DNA of 64,000 nt from CAUZIR01 sp965250195 (GCA_965250195.1 OZ252295.1:1426001-1490000), one strand, 5' to 3'; positions 36,203-45,222 are shown, numbered from the stretch's first letter. Notes: generated by a model from the sequence alone, not told the origin. Translations and numbers: made by a program.

Positions 36203-37408
36203 CTATGGTTCGACTAGTCGAACAAACCCTCGCTTGCCGACTCTCAAAGTTCCTGACGAGAACGTGATTACAGAGACGTTCGTGGTGATGGTGTTTCCGT
36301 CAAGGCTTACGGCGCCCTGGTCGATAAGTCGTTTGGCCTCGCCAGCTGTGCCCGAAAGGCCCACGTTCACCATCAGTCCGCTCAGCTTCTGACGTTCACG
36401 GTCTTGCCGGGGCGGAAGGACGTGAACATCGATATCCTCGGGTGTCTCCCCCGCCTGCACCGTGCGCTCGAAGTTCGCCTGCGCTTGGTCTGCTGCCGCC
36501 TCATCGTGGAACGTGGCGACGAGTGTTCGGGCCAGTCGTTTTTTCAGGTCCATCGGGTTCGCGACCCGGTCGGCGACTGAACGAAAAATCTCAGCCAGCT
36601 CGGCGTCAGGCACGTCGGTCAGCAATTCGTAGTAGATGCCGATCATGTTGTCGGGCAGAGACATCGCCTTGCCGTACATTTCGGCCGGGGGCTCGTCGAC
36701 GCCTATGTAGTTGTCCAGGCTCTTGCTCATTTTGCGCACGCCGTCGGTGCCCGGCAGTATCGGCACCAGCAAGCACTGCTGCGGTGCCTGGCCCATCATG
36801 CCCTGCAGGTCGCGTCCTACTAGCAGGTTGAATTTCTGGTCCGTTCCGCCGAACTCCACGTCGGCCTCGACCATGACCGAGTCGTAAGCCTGCAACAGGG
36901 GATAGAGAAATTCCGTTATGGCGATGGGCTTTTGGTTTTTGAAGCGCTCGGAAAAGTCCTCACGGGCCAAAAACTGGGCGACAGTGAACTTGCTGGTGAG
37001 GCCGACCACGTCGGTGAGGGTGAAGTCGTTGAACCACTCGCTCTGCCGTCGGATCTCGGTGCGGGCCCGGTCGACCACCTTGAAGAACTGCGTCAGGTAG
37101 GTTTCGGCGTTGGCGTTAACCGCTTCGAGCGTGAGCATCGGGCGGGTCGCCGACTGGCCGCTGGGGTCGCCGATGCGGGCCGTCCAATCGGCCACGATCA
37201 GTACCACCGTATGGCCCATGTCTTGAAACTGCCGCAGCTTTCGTAGCCCGACGACGTGACCAAGATGAATGTCGGGAGCCGTGGGGTCGAAGCCCATTTT
37301 CAGGCGAAGCGGGGCGCCCTTCTCCAGCGCCGCACGCAGTTGTTCCTTGCCGATCACCTCATCGACCCCGCGGTCGAGCGCCGAGTCGATGTTTGATTTG
37401 CCTGTCAT
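36203..37408 (-). CDS. tyrS: Tyrosyl-tRNA synthetase
   Basis: A 401-residue class I synthetase of the TyrRZ-like type. His48-x2-His51 (DIHLGH) is the HIGH motif, GGTDQKFNLL binds tyrosine/tRNA and KMSKS is intact (RKMSKSLDNYIG). The C-terminal S4 domain (~335-400; GLSGTAGEAKRLIDQGAV) binds the tRNA. The frame extends to 37444 but that overlaps ribF; ATG 37408 has GAGGGA upstream. It follows ribF by ten bases. Confidence 0.96.
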   Translation of the reverse strand: MTGKSNIDSALDRGVDEVIGKEQLRAALEKGAPLRLKMGFDPTAPDIHLGHVVGLRKLRQFQDMGHTVVLIVADWTARIGDPSGQSATRPMLTLEAVNANAETYLTQFFKVVDRARTEIRRQSEWFNDFTLTDVVGLTSKFTVAQFLAREDFSERFKNQKPIAITEFLYPLLQAYDSVMVEADVEFGGTDQKFNLLVGRDLQGMMGQAPQQCLLVPILPGTDGVRKMSKSLDNYIGVDEPPAEMYGKAMSLPDNMIGIYYELLTDVPDAELAEIFRSVADRVANPMDLKKRLARTLVATFHDEAAADQAQANFERTVQAGETPEDIDVHVLPPRQDRERQKLSGLMVNVGLSGTAGEAKRLIDQGAVSLDGNTITTNVSVITFSSGTLRVGKRGFVRLVEP

Positions 37409-37418
37409 TGAGATTCCC

Positions 37419-38426
37419 TCACGCTTCGGTCTCGAGTATGGCACGAGTGGCCGAGACGTCGCTGTCGACCTGACGCTGCAAGGCCTCGACGGAGTCGAAT
37501 CGCTCCTCGTCCCTGAGCCGCCGCACGAACTCCAGCGTTAGCTCCGCCCCGTAAAGGTCGCCGTCGTAGTCGAGCACGAACGCCTCTATCGTGCGTGCGG
37601 TCTCACGGAACGTCGGGTTTACGCCAATGCTGGTGGCGCAAGCCAGGCGTCTGGTCTCTTCATTCTCTTCGCCGGTGGGGAGGTGCGCCCAGACGGCGTA
37701 TATGCCGTCGCCCGGCACGGCCAGGCCCTTGGGTGTCTGGAGATTCGCTGTGGGGAAGCCCAACGGCCTGCCCCTGCCGACGCCCCGCACGACGGTTCCG
37801 GTGAGGGTGAAGTTGCGCCCTAGAAGCTCCGCGGCTCCAGAAACATCGCCGTCCGAGAGTGCTTTGCGAACGGCGGTGCTGCCGACCCGGACCCCGTCAT
37901 CGTCCAGGGGCGAGACCACCTCAACTTCGAACCCGGCCTCATTGCCCATCTCTCTGAGGAAGTCGATGTTGCCCTCGCGGCCCCGGCCGAGCGCGAAGTC
38001 GGGCCCGACCACTAGGGCCTTCATCTCCAACCGCTCGCACAACAGCTTTACGAAATCCCTGGCAGGCAACGTCGCCAACTCGGCGTCGAATTCCACCGCT
38101 ACTATCGATTCCACGCCGGTGTCTTTGAGCATCTCAATGCGGCTCCGGACCGTGCACAGGTACATGGGCTCGAAGTCGGGTCGCAGCACCGATAAGGGAT
38201 GGTTGCGGAAGGTCACGACCACCGACCGTAGACCCTCAAGTTCTGCACGGTTCAAAAGGGCTTTTGCCAGGTGCACGTGCCCGCGATGGACGCCGTCGAA
38301 TACCCCGACGGTGACGGCGGAGCCACGCTTCTCGGCCAACTGGTTCGGCGACAGGTTTAGCCCGCTAAAGGCCGGCTCTCCGCTTCGCCCTACGTGATCT
38401 TCGGCCAAGGCCTCATCGCCTCGCAA
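37419..38426 (-). CDS. ribF: Bifunctional riboflavin kinase/FAD synthetase
   Basis: A 335-residue RibF. The N-terminal FMN adenylyltransferase domain has TVGVFDGVHRGH (class I-like HxGH) and the GRGREGNIDFL loop; the C-terminal riboflavin kinase domain has GRGRPLGFPTANL and ATSIGVNPTF. It converts riboflavin to FMN and FAD. The TTG start is the longest; the first ~20 residues are not family-like, so the real start may lie slightly downstream. It sits between aroF and tyrS. Confidence 0.94.
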   Translation of the reverse strand: MRGDEALAEDHVGRSGEPAFSGLNLSPNQLAEKRGSAVTVGVFDGVHRGHVHLAKALLNRAELEGLRSVVVTFRNHPLSVLRPDFEPMYLCTVRSRIEMLKDTGVESIVAVEFDAELATLPARDFVKLLCERLEMKALVVGPDFALGRGREGNIDFLREMGNEAGFEVEVVSPLDDDGVRVGSTAVRKALSDGDVSGAAELLGRNFTLTGTVVRGVGRGRPLGFPTANLQTPKGLAVPGDGIYAVWAHLPTGEENEETRRLACATSIGVNPTFRETARTIEAFVLDYDGDLYGAELTLEFVRRLRDEERFDSVEALQRQVDSDVSATRAILETEA

Positions 38427-38450
38427 TTGGTCACTTCGCCACTATGTCAA

Positions 38451-39479
38451 TCAGTTGGCTGTCGCGAGGGGTGTGACCACTGCCCTGATCGCCTCGGTTC
38501 GCTCCATCAGGGCCGAGAAGTTCTCGAACGTGAGCGACTGGGCGCCATCGGACATCGCGATGTCGGGGTTGGGGTGTACCTCGATGATGAGGCCGTCCGC
38601 CCCCGCCGCCACGGACGCGTAAGCCACCGGGCTGACGAGATACCACTTGCCGGTCGCGTGACTGGGGTCGGCGACTATGGGCAGGTGGCTGAGCCTCTTG
38701 ATTACGGGCATGGCGTTGATATCCATCGTGTTGCGGGTGAAGGTTTCAAAAGTGCGCACGCCACGTTCACAAAGGATGACGTCTTCGTTGCCGCCGGCCA
38801 TTACGTACTCGGCGGCGAGCAGCCAGTCTTCGTATGTCGCCGAGAAGCCACGCTTGACCATCACCGGCTTGGATGTCTTGCCCACCTGGTCAAGCAGCGC
38901 GAAGTTCTGCATGTTTCGCGCACCGACCTGTATGACGTCGGAGTAGAGCTCGACCAGTTCCACGTCGTGCTCGGACATGACCTCGGTGATGATGGGCATG
39001 CCGGTCTCGGCCCGGGCGGTGGCCATCAGCTTGAGCCCGTCCTCGCCCATTCCCCGGAAGCTGTAGGGAGACGTTCGAGGCTTGAAGGCGCCGCCCCGGA
39101 GCACCTTCGCCCCGGCCGCTTTGACGGCTTTTGCGGTGGATACCACCTGCTCTTCGTCCTCAATGGCACAGGGCCCGGCGAAGACGCAGAACTCGCCTCC
39201 GCCGATCTTTACCCCGGCCTCGCCGATGCTGACGACCGTATCAGCCGGGTGAAACTCGCGAGCAGAAAGCTTGTACGGCTTGGATATTCGGAGAACTTCG
39301 CTCACGCCGTCCATTACCTCGAGTTCGTTCTGAAGCTCCGGGCCTATCGACCCGACCACTCCGATTACCTGGCGCTCGACGCCCTCGGACATGTGTGCCC
39401 TGAGGCCGCGGTCCGTCAGGTGCGTTTGGACCGCCTCGATCTGGCTCTGAGGGCTACCCGGGGTCATTACGACTATCAA
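38451..39479 (-). CDS. aroF: 3-deoxy-7-phosphoheptulonate synthase (DAHP synthase, AroF/AroA type Ib)
   Basis: A 342-residue type Ib DAHP synthase, first enzyme of the shikimate pathway. The first ~70 residues form the ferredoxin-like regulatory domain (VMTPGSPQSQIEAVQTHL), and the TIM barrel has FAGPCAIE, KPRTSPYSFRG, DVIQVGARNMQNF and DPSHATGKW. Feedback control by tyrosine, phenylalanine or chorismate through the N-terminal domain is usual for the type. It overlaps aroH by four bases, so the two are translationally coupled. Confidence 0.96.
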   Translation of the reverse strand: MIVVMTPGSPQSQIEAVQTHLTDRGLRAHMSEGVERQVIGVVGSIGPELQNELEVMDGVSEVLRISKPYKLSAREFHPADTVVSIGEAGVKIGGGEFCVFAGPCAIEDEEQVVSTAKAVKAAGAKVLRGGAFKPRTSPYSFRGMGEDGLKLMATARAETGMPIITEVMSEHDVELVELYSDVIQVGARNMQNFALLDQVGKTSKPVMVKRGFSATYEDWLLAAEYVMAGGNEDVILCERGVRTFETFTRNTMDINAMPVIKRLSHLPIVADPSHATGKWYLVSPVAYASVAAGADGLIIEVHPNPDIAMSDGAQSLTFENFSALMERTEAIRAVVTPLATAN

Positions 39480-39862
39480 TTCGTGGTCCTCCCATCGTTG
39501 TCAGTGTCCCGTTTGCGCATGTTTACGGCGCCCTTGAGGTACACGTTATGAAGCTCTTTCGCTGGTTTTTCGGTGTTGATCAGAATCATCACCCGGATGG
39601 CCCTCGGCTGGCCGTCGGGTACCGCCATGTCCTGAGCGCACATGAGCGCCACGTCGGTCCAGCCGAGCCGACGCCTGGCCGCCATGGCCGGGAACTCGGC
39701 GTTCAGGTCGGACGTGGCGGTGAACGTCGCAGCGGCGATGTCGTCGGTTTCGAAGTCGTTTCGGGCGACTATCTCGGCCAGCAGTTCCGCAGTGGCGTCG
39801 ATTATGTCGGCCTGAGTATTGGAGTCGGCGGTGGTCGCGCCCCGGATGCCTCTAACTTTCAA
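39476..39862 (-). CDS. aroH: Chorismate mutase, AroH type
   Basis: A 128-residue AroH-fold monofunctional chorismate mutase, which converts chorismate to prephenate. VRGIRGATT at the start, TSDLNAEFPAMAAR in the middle and IRVMILINT carry the usual active-site Arg and Glu positions. The TTG start is preferred because it gives the family N-terminus and overlaps the trpA stop by TTGA. The frame extends upstream inside trpA without similarity. Confidence 0.93.
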   Translation of the reverse strand: MKVRGIRGATTADSNTQADIIDATAELLAEIVARNDFETDDIAAATFTATSDLNAEFPAMAARRRLGWTDVALMCAQDMAVPDGQPRAIRVMILINTEKPAKELHNVYLKGAVNMRKRDTDNDGRTTN

Positions 39863-40668
39863 GACGTCGCTACCCCTGGCGCGCCCCGCAGGCCACGGAC
39901 GAACTCGCCAGCGACGCGGCACGGGTCGCTGACCGGCGCCCTGTCAATCGCGTCAAGCATGGCGCTGGCGAAAACCGCCCCGTCGGCGAATGTGGAGATG
40001 TCCGTAACGTGCTCTTTCGTTGACACCCCGAAGCCCACCAGTACGGGCAGGTCGGAGTGTGCTTTGATACGCTCGACCAGCGTCTTGACTCCCAAGGCCA
40101 TTTGCCCGCGAGCGCCTGTAACACCGGCCAAACTAACACAGTATATGAAGCCCCCGGCACCTTCGCAAGCGGTCGCGATGCGCTCTTCGGTGCTGGTGGG
40201 AGCCAGCAGCGGGATGAGGTGAATGCCGGCATCGGTACACAGGGTTCGCAGGGGACCGGACTCCTCCGGGGGCAGGTCGGGGACGATCAGGCCGTCGGCT
40301 CCGGCATCGGCTGCGTCATGCACGAAGCCTTCCAGGCCGTAGTGCAGGAAGGGGTTCATGTAGCCCATCAGGACGATGGGGGCTTCCACTCCGGATTTTC
40401 GTAATTTGGCAACCGACTCCAGGCATTTGCGCACCGTTACGCCGTTCGCCAGCGCCTTCGAACTGGTCCTTTGAATGGTGGGTCCGTCCGCCAGCGGGTC
40501 GCTGAACGGCACACCCAGCTCCAGCATGTCGCCGCCGGCCTCGAGCGCGGCCCGCGCTACGTCTACAGACACGTCCAGATCGGGGTATCCGATGGTGACG
40601 AACGGAGCAAGCGCGGTGGTGCCGGAAGCCCTCAGCGCTGAGAGCGTGCTGTCGATACGATTTTCCAT
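39859..40668 (-). CDS. trpA: Tryptophan synthase alpha subunit
   Basis: A 269-residue TIM barrel. Catalytic Glu (MLELGVPFSDPLADGP) and Asp (YMNPFLHYGLE, DGLIVPDLPPEE) motifs are intact, with phosphate-binding GFGVST. It cleaves indole-3-glycerol phosphate to indole for TrpB. The open frame continues upstream to 41343 but that part is antiparallel in frame to the CPBP gene and is not TrpA-like; ATG 40668 gives the normal length. No other trp gene is beside it; TrpB must be elsewhere. Confidence 0.96.
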   Translation of the reverse strand: MENRIDSTLSALRASGTTALAPFVTIGYPDLDVSVDVARAALEAGGDMLELGVPFSDPLADGPTIQRTSSKALANGVTVRKCLESVAKLRKSGVEAPIVLMGYMNPFLHYGLEGFVHDAADAGADGLIVPDLPPEESGPLRTLCTDAGIHLIPLLAPTSTEERIATACEGAGGFIYCVSLAGVTGARGQMALGVKTLVERIKAHSDLPVLVGFGVSTKEHVTDISTFADGAVFASAMLDAIDRAPVSDPCRVAGEFVRGLRGAPGVATS

Positions 40669-40682
40669 CCCATCGATTCTAC

Positions 40683-41363
40683 TCAGACAGAGACGCTGAG
40701 GGCCAGCAGGTTCTGGGCGGTGTGGGCGGCGAGAGGGGGCCAAAGAGAGCCCGTTTTCTCGTAGACCCAGGCCAGCGCGAGCCCGGTTACGAATATTGGA
40801 ATCAGCACTCCCAGGTCGGCATGTAGCACGGCGAATACGGCGGCGCTGAGGGCGATTGCGCCGTACGGAGTGAACCGGTTCCTCAGCGCTCCGTAGATGA
40901 AGCCCCGGAAGAAGATCTCTTCGGCAAACGGCCCCACAAAGCCGAGTACGAGCACAGTTCCCAACAGGCCGAGACCCTCCCCGAGAAAGACCTCCGGCAC
41001 TTCGGGCGGCTCCAGCACCTCGACGTCGGCCGCGCTCACGACCGCGCCGTATATCCCGGTGAATATCAGGCTGGCGATGAGCGCCAACGCCGCGAGCCCG
41101 TAAGCTCGCCAACCGGAGGCGGGCACCAGGCCGAATGCCGCCCATCCCACGCGGTATTTGAGGGCTCCGAACACCCATGCACCGGCCACCATGAGGCCGG
41201 AGAGGATGGCGGCCACGACCAGCGTGTCCCGAGTGGTGGGGTCGCCCTCGCGGGACGCGTAGGCCGCCCCCAATATGACTACTGATACGACCAGGCCCGC
41301 CACAACAGCCGCGGTGGCCAGCCCGACGTCGCGCAGGTTCCACGGGACATGGCCGACTATCAC
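40683..41363 (-). CDS. CPBP family intramembrane metalloprotease (CAAX-like)
   Basis: A 226-residue protein with about seven hydrophobic segments. The Abi/CPBP motifs are Glu148-Glu149-x3-Arg153 (AEEIFFRGFIYG), the His in FAVLHADLG and AAHTAQN near the end. Relatives cleave prenylated or membrane substrates or mature peptides; some give immunity to bacteriocins. It lies between the FAD oxidoreductase and trpA with gaps of 22 and 14 bases, with no obvious functional link. Confidence 0.88.
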   Translation of the reverse strand: MIVGHVPWNLRDVGLATAAVVAGLVVSVVILGAAYASREGDPTTRDTLVVAAILSGLMVAGAWVFGALKYRVGWAAFGLVPASGWRAYGLAALALIASLIFTGIYGAVVSAADVEVLEPPEVPEVFLGEGLGLLGTVLVLGFVGPFAEEIFFRGFIYGALRNRFTPYGAIALSAAVFAVLHADLGVLIPIFVTGLALAWVYEKTGSLWPPLAAHTAQNLLALSVSV

Positions 41364-41385
41364 ATCAACGCTGCTAAGAGGGTCC

Positions 41386-42672
41386 TCACGCGAAGCGGTC
41401 GGGAGCTACCGGGGTCACGTCCAGCTCCGGCTCGGTACCGGCTGCGATCTGGGACACCAACCGGCCGGTGATGGGGCCGAGCGTCATGCCGATCTGGGCG
41501 TGACCCGTAGCGACGATCAAGTTTTGCAAAGAGAGGGGCCGCCCGATTATGGGGAGGCCGTCCGGCGTGCAGGGCCGCATGCCGCACCATGCCGTCCCTG
41601 GATCGATCTCCATCTCATCGAGCCCGGTCACGTAGCGACGAATGCCGGACACCATCGCCCGAACGCGACGTCGATCGACATCGGTGTTCAGACCCGAAAG
41701 CTCCAGCGTGCCCGCCAGGCGAATGTCGGGTCCCATGGGGGCCAGAGTCGTCCTCGCCTCGTACGCCATTATCGGCATCGAAACTGTTTTGGTCCCGGCA
41801 CCCCCGTTCCCGGGATTGGGAGTTATGGTGATGCTGTAGCCCTTGGCCGGCTGTACGGGAATGCGCAACCCTATCTGCTTGCCCAGCCTGGCCGACCACG
41901 ACCCCGCCGCTAGGACCACCTCCTGTGGCCGATAGCGGGTGTCTCCAGCTACCACCTCGGTCACTTTTTGACCGCTGGTTGAAATGTCTTGAACCTCTCG
42001 CCCCGACTCGATCTCGCCTCCCAATGACACTACCGTTTTGGCAAGGCCATTGACGAAGCTGGCCGGCTCGAAATTGGAGTCCGTTTCGTACAGCACGCCG
42101 CCTTTGATGTCGGGCCTCACGGTGGGCTCGATATCGAGCACCTCGTCCGGGCTTAACGGGCGAGCCGCAATCCCGTGGCGCTTCAATATGTCGATCTCAC
42201 TCATGGCCTCCTTGAGGCCGCCCCTGGTCGCGTAGACGCTGAGCACTCCACGTTCGACGTAGTGGCATTCGATGCCCTCTTGCGGGATGAGTTCTCTGTA
42301 CGCTCGGGCGCTCGCCAGCGAGAGGCCGGTGAGTATGGGCACGGAACGCTCCATTGGCCCCCGGCGGGCAGCGAGCTGGAAGCGCCAGAGCCAGGAGGCC
42401 AGGTCACGACTCAGTCGAGGCTTCACGAAAAACGGGCTTCCGGGGTCAATAAGCCAGCGCAGGCCCTTTGAAATGACGCCCGGCGCCGGTAGTGGAATCG
42501 AGTGGCTCGGTACGATCAGGCCGGAGTTGCCGAACGAGCTTCCGGCGGCCACGCCCTCCCGGTCCACAATCGTGACCTCGCGCCCGCCCTTGAGGAGGTA
42601 ATACGCCGCGCAGACGCCGATCACTCCGGCGCCAATTATCAGGACGTCTACGTCTTTTAACTTTTCAGCCAC
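41386..42672 (-). CDS. FAD-dependent oxidoreductase, D-amino-acid dehydrogenase-like
   Basis: A 428-residue DAO-family flavoprotein. The dinucleotide motif VLIIGAGVIGVCAAYYL is at residues ~10-26 and the C-terminal CGMRPCTPDGLPIIGR-x and TGHAQIGMTLGP motifs resemble DadA. Such enzymes deaminate D-amino acids or imino acids such as proline or sarcosine. It overlaps the MBL gene upstream by 16 bases, so the two are co-translated. The exact substrate is not known. Confidence 0.88.
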   Translation of the reverse strand: MAEKLKDVDVLIIGAGVIGVCAAYYLLKGGREVTIVDREGVAAGSSFGNSGLIVPSHSIPLPAPGVISKGLRWLIDPGSPFFVKPRLSRDLASWLWRFQLAARRGPMERSVPILTGLSLASARAYRELIPQEGIECHYVERGVLSVYATRGGLKEAMSEIDILKRHGIAARPLSPDEVLDIEPTVRPDIKGGVLYETDSNFEPASFVNGLAKTVVSLGGEIESGREVQDISTSGQKVTEVVAGDTRYRPQEVVLAAGSWSARLGKQIGLRIPVQPAKGYSITITPNPGNGGAGTKTVSMPIMAYEARTTLAPMGPDIRLAGTLELSGLNTDVDRRRVRAMVSGIRRYVTGLDEMEIDPGTAWCGMRPCTPDGLPIIGRPLSLQNLIVATGHAQIGMTLGPITGRLVSQIAAGTEPELDVTPVAPDRFA

Positions 42673-43322
42673 GTTACGTCTCCATGCAGGTCACCGGGGT
42701 GTGGCTTTGCCGCAAATGTCCCGTACTCATCCATCGCATCTTGCAGCAGCCCGTCCGCGCCGTGTCCCGGATAAAAAGTGCTTGTCGCGTCGAGGACGAA
42801 AAGCCTGGTCTTGATGCTGTCCAGTAGCTGCCTGAAGGCATCGGGCGAGCCGGACTTGCCGGGGCCTCCGGGGAAGAGAGTGTCACCGGTGAACAGGTGT
42901 CGTCCCACCGAGAAACAGGTGGAGCCGGGCGTATGCCCCGGCGTGGCGATGGCGGTCAGGCTGATAGTCCCGGCCGTGAACACGTCGCCGTCGCGCACGA
43001 CTATCGGGGCCGGGGACGGCACGTCCCCGAGGTCGCCCTCTCCGATGCCCGCGTTCGCGCCCAGTTCGGGGACGACAGCTTCGTACCCCATCAGGTGGTC
43101 GAAGTGGCCGTGTGTAATGAGGACGGCCTGGACTTCGGTGCGTTTTGCCGCCTCAATCAAATCGTCGGCACCACCGGGAGTGTCGATGACGATGCTCCGG
43201 TTGGTCTGTGGGCAGACGAGCAGGTAGGCGTTGTTGTCGTATGGACCGCTGGGGAACTTGTAGAGTGTCAGGTCCGCGCCGGAGTAGTGCGGTTGCGGTG
43301 CATTCCCCGTATCAGTGTCCAA
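42657..43322 (-). CDS. MBL-fold metallo-hydrolase (glyoxalase II-like)
   Basis: A 221-residue metallo-beta-lactamase-fold hydrolase. The zinc motif is His71-x-His73-x-Asp75-His76 (THGHFDH), with ATPGHTPGST, FTGDTLF and YPGHG supplying the remaining ligands. Relatives hydrolyse thioesters such as S-lactoylglutathione or quench other metabolites. It is the first gene of the nine-gene minus-strand run ending at 35090, and overlaps the FAD oxidoreductase gene. Confidence 0.88.
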   Translation of the reverse strand: MDTDTGNAPQPHYSGADLTLYKFPSGPYDNNAYLLVCPQTNRSIVIDTPGGADDLIEAAKRTEVQAVLITHGHFDHLMGYEAVVPELGANAGIGEGDLGDVPSPAPIVVRDGDVFTAGTISLTAIATPGHTPGSTCFSVGRHLFTGDTLFPGGPGKSGSPDAFRQLLDSIKTRLFVLDATSTFYPGHGADGLLQDAMDEYGTFAAKPHPGDLHGDVTWLKS

Positions 43323-43395
43323 TAGCGCCTCCTCTGTTGTGCCGTCGCCCTGGCCGACTACGGGCCATCTTAATGGATACTACGGTCGGCTACGT

Positions 43396-43404
43396 TGATA
43401 TAAT
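43396..43404 (+). promoter_or_regulatory. Extended -10 promoter of the small orphan gene
   Basis: TGATATAAT gives a perfect -10 with TGn. The predicted start near 43411 is ~60 bases before the ATG. No -35 is seen. Confidence 0.55.
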
Positions 43405-43471
43405 CTGGCCGCCGTCCCAGATGGTGATTTGGCCGGTGATTAGGAGTTGATTCGGAGTGGACGGGGGTTCG

Positions 43472-43750
43472 ATGAGCCAGTTTGGACTGACGGTCAAGAG
43501 CGATTCCGGTGGGCACCGGATCGAGGTAGAGTGCAAGCATCAGAACGGCCTGCTTTATGTGGTGCCCTCGGAGGCGAGCTGGGTGTGCACGGACGAGCTG
43601 CGGCACGCTCATTCGCTGGCCGGTTTCTTCAAAGAGCTAACGGAGTTGGATGAGCCCCGGGTCGGGGAAGCCATGCAGCGCTGGGGGATCTACTTCCGGC
43701 CCAGGCCCCTGGCCCCCGAGCTGGGAGATTCAGACGACTCTGACGGCTGA
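43472..43750 (+). CDS. Unrecognised small protein (92 residues)
   Basis: I do not recognise this protein. It is 92 residues, has no membrane segment, a mixed beta/alpha-looking sequence (LTVKSDSGGHRIEVECKHQN, then LLYVVPSEASWVC) and an acidic end (GDSDDSDG). An upstream GTG at 43457 would add five residues; ATG 43472 has GGGGG five bases before it. A good TGATATAAT promoter precedes it. Its last 21 bases overlap the end of the glycosyltransferase gene on the opposite strand. It may be a real but narrowly distributed gene. Confidence 0.6.
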   Translation: MSQFGLTVKSDSGGHRIEVECKHQNGLLYVVPSEASWVCTDELRHAHSLAGFFKELTELDEPRVGEAMQRWGIYFRPRPLAPELGDSDDSDG

Positions 43751-44503
43751 TTTGATGCGTAGCAGCACCAGCCGCCAGATCGCCTCGACCACGATTCCCA
43801 GGCTCATTTTGGACTCCCCGTACAGCCTGTTTGAAAACATGAACGGGTGCTCCAGCACCCGGTATCCCCGGGACTGACAGGCGAAGGCGACCTCGGCCTG
43901 GAAGCCGAAGCCCTTGCAACGGAACCGGCTCATGTCCAATCCCCTCAACGCGTCGGCCCGGAAGCCTTTGAACCCTGAAGTGGTGTCGCGGATCCTCAGT
44001 CCCGCAACCAGCCGGATGGAGGCATTGCCAAGAGCGCTTATCAATACCCTGTGGAGGCCCCAGCCCTTGTCCGCACCGGCGTCGGTGGTGCCGGTGTAGC
44101 GTGACCCTACGACCACGTCTGCTTCCGCGAGTTCCGCCAGCATTCCCGGTAGCTCGGTCACCGGGTGCGAGAGGTCGGCGTCCATCTGGAACACGAAGTC
44201 AGGGTCGCCCTGGAGGGCTTGAGCGAAACCCTCAACATAGGCTGTCCCCAGCCCCAGCTTGCCTGAGCGTTCCAGGACGCTTATGTGGCCGGCGTGCTCG
44301 GTGGACAGCCTGCGGGCGACGTCCGCGGTCCCGTCCGGGGAACCGTCGTCCACCACCAACAGCCTTAGATCTCCGATGTCGAGGCCGAACAGCCGGGACG
44401 CCAACTCGGGCAGGTTCTGGGCCTCGTTGTAGGTCGGAACCACGATCGTGACGCTGGGCCGCTCCCCTGGTCGCCGACTTGGGGTTTGTTGTTCAGGGGT
44501 CAC
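43730..44503 (-). CDS. Family 2 glycosyltransferase, dolichyl/polyprenyl-phosphate mannosyltransferase-like (Dpm1)
   Basis: A 257-residue GT-A protein. VTIVVPTYNEAQNLPEL, LLVVDDGSPDGTADVA, the DxD motif in FQMDADLSHP and TTSGFKGFRADAL are close to the Dpm1 pattern. No C-terminal membrane helices are present, as in type III Dpm1. It probably charges a lipid phosphate with mannose (or a related sugar) from a nucleotide sugar at the membrane. It is the last gene of thrB-lysC-GT-GT. Confidence 0.88.
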   Translation of the reverse strand: MTPEQQTPSRRPGERPSVTIVVPTYNEAQNLPELASRLFGLDIGDLRLLVVDDGSPDGTADVARRLSTEHAGHISVLERSGKLGLGTAYVEGFAQALQGDPDFVFQMDADLSHPVTELPGMLAELAEADVVVGSRYTGTTDAGADKGWGLHRVLISALGNASIRLVAGLRIRDTTSGFKGFRADALRGLDMSRFRCKGFGFQAEVAFACQSRGYRVLEHPFMFSNRLYGESKMSLGIVVEAIWRLVLLRIKSAVRVV

Positions 44504-44514
44504 GATTCTGCCTT

Positions 44515-45222
44515 CTAGTATCGGCCCAGCGCGGAGTTGAGCCGGATTGCCAGTGCGTCTCTGAGCATTAGCACCGCATCAACCACCGGCCTGACCTTGC
44601 TGTTGGGTTGGTGGTACCAGTCGATGGGAATCTCCACCACGTCCAGTCCCCTTTGGGCCGCGAGGTAGAGGACCTCAACGTCGAAGCCGAATCCGGTGGA
44701 GCGCTGGAGCGGGAACAGGGCCTCTGCCGCCTCGGCCGTAAAGCACTTGAAGCCGCACTGGGTGTCCTGAAACTTGGAGCCCGCTATGAGTCGCACGCTC
44801 CAGTTGAACAGCCTGCCCAACAGGTGGCGTGACTTTGGTTCATTGAACCTTCTCGCGCCCTCGATCTGGCGGGAGCCGATGACCACGTCGCGGCCTGGCT
44901 CTATGGCGGCCACGAACTGGGCGATCCACTCCACCGGCATCGCCAGGTCGGCGTCGCACATCATGCGGTAGCGGCCCCGCGCCGCCAGCATTCCGGCCTT
45001 GACCGCCCCGCCCTTGCCCTTGTGGGCCAGTCTCAACACTCGGACACGCTCGCCGTCGGCATGTGTCTGTGCGAGAGCGGCTGTGGCGTCGGAGCTGCCG
45101 TCGTCGGCGACCAGTACCTCCCAGGCGTAGTCCTGGGCCGAAAAGTAGTCAACCAGCTTTCGCAGCGAGTCGGCTATCCGAGCCTCCTCGTTGTAGGCCG
45201 GGACGACGATCGAGAGGTACAA
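44515..45222 (-). CDS. Family 2 glycosyltransferase, dolichyl-phosphate glucosyltransferase-like (Alg5)
   Basis: A 235-residue GT-A protein. LSIVVPAYNEEARIADSL, VADDGSSDAT, KGKGGAVKAGM, CDADLAMP and DTQCGFKCFTAEAAEALF are typical of Alg5-like polyprenyl-phosphate glucosyltransferases. Like its neighbour it lacks membrane helices. The TTG start lies ten bases after lysC. Together the two could supply two different lipid-linked sugars for cell-surface glycosylation; this is inferred. Confidence 0.88.
   Translation of the reverse strand: MYLSIVVPAYNEEARIADSLRKLVDYFSAQDYAWEVLVADDGSSDATAALAQTHADGERVRVLRLAHKGKGGAVKAGMLAARGRYRMMCDADLAMPVEWIAQFVAAIEPGRDVVIGSRQIEGARRFNEPKSRHLLGRLFNWSVRLIAGSKFQDTQCGFKCFTAEAAEALFPLQRSTGFGFDVEVLYLAAQRGLDVVEIPIDWYHQPNSKVRPVVDAVLMLRDALAIRLNSALGRY

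Noticed and set aside
38394..39551. 385-codon plus-strand frame opposite aroF
   Set aside because: It is the antisense of a clear DAHP synthase gene in GC-rich DNA and its translation resembles no family.
40669..41343. In-frame N-terminal extension of trpA (~225 codons)
   Set aside because: It covers the CPBP protease gene in another phase, and the extension is Arg/Gly-rich without domain features; ATG 40668 gives a normal TrpA.
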